Source: Aculops lycopersici (taxonomy: Eukaryota > Arthropoda > Arachnida > Trombidiformes > Eriophyidae). Taken from it: 64,000 nt of DNA. Position 1 is the first letter of the stretch; every line of letters starts with the position of its first letter. This document shows, piece by piece, positions 56,152 to 64,000 of the stretch. The notes beneath the pieces are model-generated. The model was not told the origin of the DNA. It saw only the letters and a list, made by a program, of their open reading frames with translations, and did not search any database. The stretch spans positions 201,751-265,750 of the forward strand of contig WNKI01000001.1 of NCBI GenBank assembly GCA_015350385.1, written 5' to 3'. A program made the translations under genes and the position numbers.

Positions 56152-57659
56152 ACAGCCTCCAGGCGATCGGCTGGCGGAAGTGGGAAATTGATCAACTCGA
56201 CGCACCGAATACAGTGGCGCCGATTTGTCAGCTGCCACTAGGAGAGAGGCAATCGCGCTGAGTGCTTGCCGCTAGTCCACTGCTAGCCCATTGGATCCCA
56301 TCGGCACTACTAGCTACCCAATAGCTGAACGAGTGGGCGGCCAGCGCGACCAATTTAATGCTCAGCCGAGCGATAAAATTTAATGGAGTTCCGCTTGCGG
56401 GTCTCAAGTGTCTCAGTTTCAAGCTTCGAGGTGGAAGTTGCGTGTCGTTGGCGATTTCTGTCTGATGTCACGAGCTCTGAGTCTTTTTTCATGTGATTTG
56501 TCTCGTGTCTGTTTCTCGAGGGTAACCTGTTACAGCTGGCTGATGTAGATTCCAAATTTTATTGTGCTTTTGTTTGCCAGCAGCAGCACATGTCTCCGTT
56601 GCGCCACCTCGAATCCGATCCACGAGTTTCCGGCTTGAGTCGGTAGTTCCCTAGGTGGCGCCCCGACGCACACAAGACAATGGCGATCTTATTATGACTA
56701 TGCACTAACGACGACGATGCGCCGGAAACGGCCTAGCTGAACCAATTTTCTTGTTCATCGTCCTCGCATCGATCTGATCATAGGACTATGATAAGCAACA
56801 AACAATAAAAAGCCAGGACAACAACAAGTGGCCAAGTGAAACTTTATACGGCGTTAAAATTGAAAGAGGCGACCGCAAGTGTCATGAGATGAGAGTGGAA
56901 TCTCTAGGGCCAGCACAGCGACTGCCAAAGTAACAAAAACTACAACTCAATTGCGTCTCCTCTCCTCTCGAACTTTAGTTGCAACGATAAGTGGGATATG
57001 GGAAGTGGAAAAGGAAAAGGAAAAGGAGGACACGCGAGTTGAGTTTAGTTTGGCTCAAATCAGTTGGTACATCGAATCAACAGGATGAGTGACGGGAAAT
57101 TAATGGCCTCCTTCAGAGTGCGCATCCAGCAAACGGTCAGCTCGTTGTGAGTTTGGCGTTGTTTTTGAAAAATGCGCTCACCCGCTGGATGTCGAGTTTA
57201 TTAAGTGGGCATTCGGGGGATGCGATTTGATGGTTGGCGTGTGTCATAAATGGGCAAGCAACGAAGTGAGCATCGCGCGAGTCAATCAATCGCCATCCTG
57301 TTTGTCTTGGGCTTTCTCTTAACTCAGCGCGAGCCGATTAAGCGGCGGATGTGGAATTTGGTGCAACCAAATCAGAGCAACGTGTGCGCGTGGCCAACAG
57401 TGGGAGCTGCACGCGCGGGAAACAAATAATGAGGCTATAATTGGCGCTCACTTGGCTAATCGGTACTCGAAACTTGGCTCCGGTTTAGGATCCACCCGTA
57501 AGCTCGAGTTGGTTGCGCAACTCAAGCCCAAAAGTCGCCGGCCCATTTGGCTGTCAGTCGGCCGACATCTCTGTAGCTCGATCGGTAGGGACAGGAGGAC
57601 GGCAAATGTCGCCGCCGTCTCTCCTCCATCAACCTCGTCAACAACGAATTCGACGAAAT

Positions 57660-57711
57660 CCACCACCACCACCACCACCACAGCGACAGAGGCAGAGGCA
57701 GAGGCAGAGGC
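57660..57711. repeat. CAC trinucleotide repeat followed by GAGGCA repeat
   Basis: About seven CAC units are followed after a few bases by about four GAGGCA units. Both lie within 700 bases upstream of the Six4 start. Confidence 0.85.
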
Positions 57712-58328
57712 AACATCAACTCGAGCAAACTAAAAAGACAGCCACTTGGCTTCAGAAGTCGGCTCCACTTTGTCCCCGTCCATTTGAGTATCTCGCTGGT
57801 CGTCTCGTCGTTAGTTCATTGGTCCGCCCGCAACTTGCAACGACACAACCACCACCACCACCACCACGATGAGAGCGAGAGCGAAAGCGAAACCGGCGCC
57901 AACAAGAGTGTCAAATTTCATCCATTATTTTGCAACACAACCGACGATTGCCATACGAGAATGAGCAGCAGTAATAGAAGCAAACGAGCAAGCTGAGTGT
58001 CTCATTCCTATAGAGGCGCTAGGCGGTCGCTAAAGTTTCGTGGTGGTGCTAGTGGTGGCGACGACGACGCCTCTGATTCTGCGCAGTAAAGATTATTTAG
58101 TCAGGAAAACCAGAGGCCAATTTGGCGGCCACTCGATGGGCGGCATCGATGGTGACCAGGACAAGTTGAAACTGAATTGAGTTGAATTCGAAAAGAACAA
58201 GCGCCAGCAACAATAACAACAACGTATAGGTGACGAGTTAGGCCTAATGAGCCCACAGGTCATCACCTAATGAGCTTACAAATTCAAGTCCGATGTAACT
58301 AAACGGCAACCTCAAGTGTCCAATCAAG

Positions 58329-59105
58329 ATGCAAGCACAAACCATGACGACGACGACGAACGGCAGAGTAAGGTACTCGATAGAGCAAATCCAGTGCATT
58401 TGCAAGGTGATTCTGTCCACCGCCGACCACTTGGTTGGTTCCCAGTGCAACGTGGCGCAACAAAACAAGAAACTCGAACGATTCCTCGCCTCATTGTCGG
58501 CCAACGAGAAACTGGCGAGCGGTCCAATAGTGCGACGCGCCGAGGCTCACGTCGCCTTCTCAAAATGTGATTTCAAGACCCTTTATGAAATACTAGAAAA
58601 TAACAAGTTTGAGCCGGACTACCACGGCGAATTGCAGCGCTTCTGGTACGAGGCGCATTATAGGGAGTCGGAGCGACTCAGAGGCAGACCTCTCGGCGCC
58701 GTTGACAAATACAGAATTAGAAAGAAGCATCCGTTGCCGCAAGGCATTTGGGACGGCGAGGTAACAGTGTATTGTTTCAAGGAGCGCGCTAGAAACACGT
58801 TAAAGAATTGTTATTCACGTAACACCTATCCCTCGCCCGAAGAAAAGCGAGCGCTTGCAAAGAAAACTGGCCTGACACTCACACAGGTGGGTAACTGGTT
58901 CAAGAACAGGCGCCAGCGCGACCAGGAACCAAAGGACGAGCACCTAGCGCCGGGAAAGAGTTGCAATGTCCCAGTTGCTCCAGTTCGACACCAATTGTAT
59001 CCAATCCAACAGTTACAGCCGCAGGTGGTCCCGCAGTCGGCCTCGGTACACTTGATGGGACAACCTTTTGACCAGCACCCGGCAGCCCGAATGCTGATGT
59101 ACTAA
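58329..59105 (+). CDS. Six4: SIX-family homeobox transcription factor, Six4/5 class
   Basis: DNA-binding developmental regulator (mesoderm, muscle, gonad in flies). It is a single exon of 258 residues. The SIX domain (about 15-135) has YSIEQIQCICKVIL, AHVAFSKCDFKTLYEILENN, FWYEAHYRESERLRGRPLGAVDKYRIRKKHPLPQGIWDGE. The homeodomain (about 140-200) has VYCFKERARNTLKNCY, YPSPEEKRALAKKTGLTLTQ and WFKNRRQRDQ. TVYCFKER and KKTGLTLTQV point to the Six4/5 group rather than Six1/2 (SYCFKEK) or Six3/6 (THCFKER). There is a small insertion between the first SIX helices. The C-terminus is only about 55 residues, whereas Six4/5 proteins elsewhere have long activation tails. The stop at 59103-59105 overlaps the CCDC22 stop on the other strand. 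AATAAA follows at 59390-59395, so the Six4 3' UTR runs antisense through the last CCDC22 exon. Confidence 0.94.
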   Translation: MQAQTMTTTTNGRVRYSIEQIQCICKVILSTADHLVGSQCNVAQQNKKLERFLASLSANEKLASGPIVRRAEAHVAFSKCDFKTLYEILENNKFEPDYHGELQRFWYEAHYRESERLRGRPLGAVDKYRIRKKHPLPQGIWDGEVTVYCFKERARNTLKNCYSRNTYPSPEEKRALAKKTGLTLTQVGNWFKNRRQRDQEPKDEHLAPGKSCNVPVAPVRHQLYPIQQLQPQVVPQSASVHLMGQPFDQHPAARMLMY

Positions 59106-59733
59106 TGGGTCCCAGGTGCCGCCACTGCCGTTGCATTGGAATGAATTCGAGTTTGTCCAATCTGGTCCTCGAGTTGACGCATCTCTCTCGTCATCTCGCC
59201 TGTGTCTTGAACCGCTTGGATCAGCTGATCGCAATTCTCGTGCATCACATTCAACAACCTGTAACACTCCCGACTCCAGCCGTCAGTTTGGGCATTCTAG
59301 CGATAGAGTCCACGATAGAGCCAACGATTGAACAATCAAATTGTAGCATGGGGTAGTAGCATCAAATAAGTTATTCAGTATAATGAGTCAATAAATGCAA
59401 GCCAATGGTAAGATAACGTAAACTCACCTTTAAAATAATACTCTCGGCCAACTTGAAGCTTCTATCCAATCGACCCTCCAATTTTGCTACGTCCCGCTGT
59501 AGTCGTCTAGTTTCCATCACCGCCTTTACCAAATCGTTATTCTGTCTGTCTACCTTCTTGGTGACATCGTATATCATCTTTATGTAAGCGGCTCTGGTCA
59601 TCCCAAGTCGCTGCTCCCTCTTGTTTTCCTCCAATTTGCGGCGCAAAACCTCGATGGTCTCGTAGTTGGAGCGAATCTTTTCCCTCTTTTCGTCCAAACT
59701 AAGCAACTTGTTTTCTGTTTGGTCGGTTTCCAT
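59102..59733 (-). CDS. CCDC22: Shortened CCDC22-like protein (Commander/CCC complex)
   Basis: CCDC22 is a coiled-coil subunit of the CCC part of Commander, which recycles endosomal cargo. Exon 1 is 59733-59428 with a GTGAGT donor; exon 2 is 59296-59102 with a CGCTAG acceptor. Phase is kept and the product is 166 residues. The sequence matches the C-terminal coiled coil of CCDC22: AAYIKMIYDVTKKVDRQNNDL, ETRRLQRDVAKLEGRLDRSF, then across the splice CYRLLNVMHENCDQLIQAVQDTG and REMRQLEDQIGQT. Normal CCDC22 is about 600 residues, with an N-terminal calponin-homology-like domain and central coiled coils. Here an in-frame stop lies just upstream of the start region, and NDUFAF8 begins about 250 bases further on, so no room is left for the N-terminal half. 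It could be a reduced gene, a gene split from its N-terminal half, or a broken copy. The frame itself is intact. Confidence 0.78.
59390..59395 (+). terminator. AATAAA polyadenylation signal of Six4
   Basis: A canonical signal lies 285 bases after the Six4 stop, inside the intron of the antisense CCDC22-like gene. This implies overlapping convergent transcripts. Confidence 0.5.
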
Positions 59734-59985
59734 GATGGGCAAATTTGGAAAGGTTTAAGCTGGGCTATGATATCCAAGTATAATCCGCAAAATGGATAGA
59801 AAATTAGCATACGCTTTGCAAATGGCAAGAGTTGGATCTAGCGAACAAACCAAGCGACTGCTTCCATAAGCTACGCACATGGGTTTGTTTACATCAAAAT
59901 GAACGACGCACTAGCTTATTTAATCCAAACATTTTGATCATTTAATCTAGATCAATTTAATAATATTAACACCGAAAATATTAGC

Positions 59986-60165
59986 ATGGGCACCACTACG
60001 AAGTTGAGGTCAAAGTACCCAAGTGCCTTCCAAAAGTGTATACCCGAGGCGCTGCAATACGGAAAATGTGTCGCTAGATCGGTGGAGATGAGACAGCACG
60101 AGTGCGACAAAGAATTCCAACTACTCAGCAAGTGTTTCCAAAGTTCAATCAAAACAATGAAGTAG
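59986..60165 (+). CDS. NDUFAF8: Twin CX9C mitochondrial protein, NDUFAF8-like complex I assembly factor
   Basis: A 59-residue protein with two CX9C motifs: KCIPEALQYGKC at residues 18-28 and ECDKEFQLLSKC at 40-50. These form the helix-loop-helix (CHCH) fold oxidised by Mia40 in the mitochondrial intermembrane space. The FQKCIPEALQYGKCV and CDKEFQLLSKCF contexts match NDUFAF8 (C17orf89), which stabilises NDUFAF5 in complex I assembly; that family is also about 70 residues. There is no presequence, as usual for CHCH proteins. The gene sits between the CCDC22-like gene (divergent, about 250 bases between starts) and ELOVL (convergent, about 200 bases). Another small CHCH family member is possible, but the spacing and flanking residues favour NDUFAF8. 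Confidence 0.8.
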   Translation: MGTTTKLRSKYPSAFQKCIPEALQYGKCVARSVEMRQHECDKEFQLLSKCFQSSIKTMK

Positions 60166-60371
60166 ATAGAGGGATCAATCAATAATGAGACATCAAATAT
60201 TAGTAAGCAAGTTTGGATATGTGTGTCTTTTTAAATGCAAAGTTCTTTACATGTAGATAACAATGGAATATAATCAGATGGTCTGTTTGTACAAAGTATT
60301 TCTTTTAAAATGAAATAATCTACATCAGCCAGAGTGTTTCTTTAAGGTAGGGTCATGATTTGGATATTTTG

Positions 60372-61450
60372 TCAGCTATTGTTATTGTTGTCGTCATATG
60401 TCAGTTTCGCCATGCTTCTATGGGTTAATCCGTTTCTCGTTTCAATGGTTCGCTTCTGGCTGGCATCGGTTTCGGCAATCTTGATGCCGCTGGCCTCTTC
60501 GGCTTTCCTCTTGGCTTCGGTGTATGTTTCTCTATAGAAAGCAATGAATAGGGTGAAGAACATGCTGGCAATGATTAGACCCGAAAGAGATAGGATCCTT
60601 GGGTACTGGCAGCTGGGCGTGAGCGCGGCCACCGAAAAGTGGAGGCCGAGAATGATGAATTGGATAAGCTGAATGGTGGTGACGTACCTCTTCCACCATA
60701 GGTAGGGTTTGAGGGACTGGAAGGTGGAGAGGATGTAGTAGGTGTACATAATGGAGTGGACGATGCCGTTGACGATGGGAAACATGGCCGAGGAGCCGCC
60801 GGGTGCAAGCTTGAAGTAGAACCAGGTCATCAGGAGGACGAAGGAGTGATGGAAGACGTGTAGAAATGTGATCTGTCGATTCTTCTTGCGCAGGCAAATC
60901 CAAACTGTGTCCACGAGCTCGATGATTCGCGAATATAAAAATATGTGGCACACTTCGATCAGTTCCATCGCACGCGGACTCTGGTCGTCCTGGTTGACGG
61001 GCTACTTGTGGCGAGTTCGTTTGGAAGCCGGCTCGGTTAGTCTCGGATTGCACATTCTAGAGCAGAATCAACAGGCTTCTCTGTCCAAGCGAGCAGTGAC
61101 CAGATACTTACCTTGCAGCCAATACTACTGAGGCCCCAATTGAGGAGTGCAAAGTACTTGGTGAGTAACCAAACGTTTAGGAGGAGGATCAAGGTGTTGA
61201 ACACTCGCACTGTCCACACCAAATTAAAGGCCGGCCGTCTGGCCATGAGTCTTTGAGGTCCGAGGTCATAGGAGAAGTAGATGTAGAAGGCGGAGATTGC
61301 GAGGACGGCCCAAGGCGAGTCCATGAATCGCAGCTCGGCCACTCGCTTGTCCCCATTGACCCTGAAGAACTCCTCCACTAGCTCGATGGGCTTGCTGCTA
61401 AGGTAAAGGTAGTTCATTGGGGCTTCTGTTTCTACTGCCGCGGTGGACAT
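60372..61450 (-). CDS. ELOVL-family very-long-chain fatty acid elongase
   Basis: 3-ketoacyl-CoA synthase of the ER that condenses malonyl-CoA with long acyl-CoA. Exon 1 is 61450-61112 with a GTAAG donor; exon 2 is 60980-60372. Both are multiples of three and give 315 residues, a normal length. Family motifs: MDSPWAVLAISAFYIYF, LLNVWLLTKY near the exon border, IIELVDTVWICLRKKNRQITFLHVFHH with the catalytic HxxHH box, NGIVHSIMYTYYILS and LIQFIILG. Seven hydrophobic segments are visible. The loop joining the exons (IGCK then SPRAMEL) is shorter than in ELOVL1/7. Substrate class cannot be assigned by eye. The C-terminus is hydrophilic, ending in an Asn run, without a clear dilysine retrieval signal. 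Confidence 0.94.
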
Positions 61451-64000
61451 GACGGTGGGCTCTTGCTAGGCGCCACTGGTATGCGCCTCTCCGTCTCAAC
61501 TCTTCCTGGTCAACTGTGCCACTCTCTTTTCCTATTTCTGTCCCACTCTCGTTGATTCAGCCGACAACTCCCACCAAAAAACCACTACTCTCTCTCTCTC
61601 TCTCTCTCTCGCTGCTAGCTTGGCGCTCTCGTCTACGTTCGGGCCTCTTGACGTGTTGCGGTATAATTCTCACTGACTCGCTTCTGGCGAGTCGAAACTC
61701 AACTGATCTGATTTGGCGGCAACGTCGCGATCGTCGCGTCGGCGCTTCGGGTCCAACTCGCCAGTTCGTCGGCTCGGTCAAACTCGACGCGCTGGAGGCG
61801 AAGGGTGTCGACGATCGGCAGTCGAGAGTCAACAGCAAACAACAGAGAGTGAGGGAGAGAGAGAGGGAGAAAATAAGGCATAGACTAGATAGCAGATCCT
61901 CGACTGAGTCCCCGACTCAGCGCCCAGCTGAGTCCCGAATACGCTACGCGCACCACTGACACACTAGCCGACTAAAGAAGAGAGTATCGGTCGCAACTCT
62001 AACAGTTGGTTGTTTCTCTTCTACTGTCTCTGTCTGTCATGTTTTGTTGCGTTTAGCTGAGCTGAGTTGCCCAACCGAAAGGAGGGGCGAGCGAAAAGGA
62101 ACGCAAAGTCGAGCATGCAAGCGAGTTGAGCGCCCCACTCGCGCGCCTGTGTCGATATTTAAACTCGATTCCTCTCCCTTTTTCCTAACTTTGGTTGAGA
62201 TTTTAGCGTTCCCTAAAAGTCCAGAGCAGATCTCTGTTCACGCCAGCAACTTGGGGGCTTCGCTCTTGCGTTCCCCTTTGTTTTGGCCCACTCGTCTGCT
62301 CGACTTTCGGGCACGACAGTCAGCAAAAAGAGCAGACCAAACCAGACCAGAGAATCCGGCGAGAGAGAGAGAGCAAAATTTTGGGGCGCGCGCTCACTCC
62401 TTTTGGAAAATCATCACGTGCCGCTCGAAATGTGATCTCATCTATAGAACGCAATCCCATGCAACACAAAGAACACAATCCACTGGCATTTTGCAGCCGA
62501 CCAACCGAGTTTCAGTGCCGCCAACGCCCAGCGACTCACCACTCGTCTGCATCCCAAACTCAAAATCAGACTTAGCTCTGGATGCTGGCCAAAGTCGCAG
62601 GCATACCCAAAGCCTCGCTTATACGAAACGACAACGACCACGACAACGAAACGACTCAAGTCTTCCATGGACTCAAACTAACGGACCCTTCAAACTAACT
62701 AAACTTGGGAAAGAGAAGAGCAGCCAATGAAGCAGAGCGATCGGTTCTGGTTGCGTCAAAAGTGCCGCCGACAATTAACGGCCGCAGTGAGCCGAAACAG
62801 ACCAAGTGTCGCACCGATCTCCCAATTTGTACCTTCGACAGGTGAGCTCGTCGAGTTGTCGAGCTTGGTTTTGAATAGAGACCGAGACCGAGACAGAAAC
62901 AGAAGAAGAAAAGATACCAGTCACTCAAGTTGAATCGATTAGCTGACTAACTAATAAGTCGGCGAGCTTTCAACTCCCAGTGGCCCACTCACCCAGTATT
63001 AGCTTTCGCCATTTTCTGGAACATCGACACTAAAAGTTTGCTTTGGCAACACCTCAACTGCAGAGGCCTAAAATTAGTACAGGCTCTAGACTTTAGTTGT
63101 TGCACAAATGAGTCTTGGCCGTCGGGTAAAGATTGAGCTCGCGTTACTTTTTGTCTCGACGGAACTTCGCCCGAAGGGAAGGCGGAAGGGACACTTGTTG
63201 AACTCTCTCGGCTTGTGAGCACGAATTGTAGGTTTCCACTCATGGCCACAGTTATTTATGCTCTCATATTATATATTATGCACTACAGTGTTCCTCACCA
63301 GGCACTCAAGATCGGCCGGTGTTCAGGTAGGAGAGGAACATTCGGCCGCTCAGTTGAAACGCAATTGTGACGTCGCTCACTCGACACAAGACGCCAGTTA
63401 GCGGCAGCCAATCGCAAGTTTGTTGTGGCTCTAGTCGGACAGGAGAAATGAAAAAAGTATTGCCACTCGACGAGAGGGGCGAAGATTGTTGTCCAAGAAG
63501 AGAAAGAGGGAAAACTCGGCGACAGGTAGTTGCGCGCGTCTGTCGCTCAAGTGGCCGATTATTATTAAGCGTCTTGTTATTACTGTCGTTATTGTTTCGT
63601 CAGTGTGGATTGCGAGTCTCGGGCGAGCTTTCAAGTGTTTGCCGGGATTGAGAGTGCTACTGTTGCCGTTTCTAGCACTCAATCCAGTGGGAAAGCTTCA
63701 ACCACATCTCGGACACTCAACCACTCGGCCCGAGTGGCCACAAGATTAGGACCCAACTTGAGACGGCCGAAGGTCGCTTGCTCTAGTTGAACAGCGCTCT
63801 TGTGATGGATGGCTAGAGAGAGGTAACAAATAACTGGCATGCCAACAACAGGTGCATGTAACTGGATAACCATCACTCACCTCGACGTTCTTATTGTTGC
63901 GCTTTCGGGTGGCAAAGTCTTGGAGGTCTTGTCTTTATTGATGCCAGCACTGGACTTTGAAAGTTATCAATGGACTTTTGTGCACGCTAACATTGACACA
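61451..64000. other. ELOVL upstream region and end of window, no supported gene
   Basis: A CT dinucleotide run (61588-61610) lies about 140 bases upstream of the ELOVL start, probably in its promoter or 5' UTR. Beyond it only short, domain-free open frames are seen to the end of the window. Confidence 0.5.
61588..61610. repeat. CT dinucleotide microsatellite
   Basis: About eleven CT units upstream of the elongase gene. Confidence 0.9.

Larger units (their letters stand above)
54267..58328. other. RIM 3' UTR and Six4 upstream region
   Basis: AATAAA at 54981-54986 is the best polyadenylation signal for the RIM-type gene. The rest shows only short artefact frames and simple repeats: a TCCAA-type repeat near 54525-54560, CTG at 55689-55714, a C run at 56140-56151, GGAAAA near 57007-57027, CAC at 57660-57681 and GAGGCA at 57688-57711. 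As the region directly upstream of a developmental homeobox gene, it is the likely place for Six4 enhancers, but no specific site can be assigned. Confidence 0.5.

Noticed and set aside
63486..63749. Basic and hydrophobic 87-codon plus-strand frame
   Set aside because: No domain or splice continuity; likely chance near the window end.

Overview
This is eukaryotic, metazoan DNA. The genes have GT-AG introns, AATAAA polyadenylation signals and animal-specific families (Dscam, Crumbs, RIM, a Six homeobox, GPA2/GPB5). The best guess is an arthropod, probably a chelicerate and perhaps a mite. The Dscam here is the short form (three Ig domains matching Ig7-Ig9 of classical Dscam, then FN3 domains and one membrane span), a form known as a chelicerate lineage family. 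Several large genes are unspliced (ATP13A 1238 aa, Rab3GAP2 1647 aa, SNX5/6 613 aa, PCYT2 427 aa, Six4 258 aa), which fits lineages with strong intron loss. The species cannot be named from sequence alone. No bacterial, viral or transposon gene was recognised.

Layout. 1.3-6.4 kb (+): short Dscam. 7.0-8.0 kb (+): glycoprotein hormone GPA2. 10.25-12.0 kb (-): glycoprotein hormone GPB5, tail to tail with GPA2. 13.4-15.2 kb (-): SNX5/6-type retromer-associated sorting nexin. 17.8-21.6 kb (-): ATP13A-type P5B ATPase. 22.0-22.5 kb (+): a candidate unrecognised secreted six-cysteine protein. 23.0-24.3 kb (-): PCYT2 with an extra N-terminal zinc-finger-like segment. 24.8-29.7 kb (+): Rab3GAP2. 29.9-30.4 kb: two uncertain short exons on opposite strands. 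31.0-34.6 kb (+): a compact Crumbs. 34.6-49.5 kb: almost 15 kb with no gene I can support. 49.5-54.3 kb (+): a RIM-type protein with the C-terminal C2B domain. 58.3-59.1 kb (+): Six4/5 homeobox gene. 59.1-59.7 kb (-): a much shortened CCDC22, whose stop codon overlaps the Six4 stop. 60.0-60.2 kb (+): NDUFAF8-like twin CX9C protein. 60.4-61.5 kb (-): ELOVL fatty-acid elongase. 61.5-64 kb: no supported gene.

How the genes fit together. GPA2 and GPB5 encode the two cystine-knot subunits of the ancestral thyrostimulin-type hormone, so the whole heterodimer is encoded in 5 kb. Both precursors carry long extra segments with basic cleavage motifs, and this is the most unusual observation in the window. 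Rab3GAP2 and RIM both act on the Rab3 vesicle cycle, Crumbs and SNX5/6 act in membrane polarity and recycling, and PCYT2 and ELOVL act in lipid synthesis. These look like neighbours rather than an operon-like pathway. Exon borders were read by eye from splice motifs and reading-frame phase, and homology calls rest on recognised motifs, not searches.
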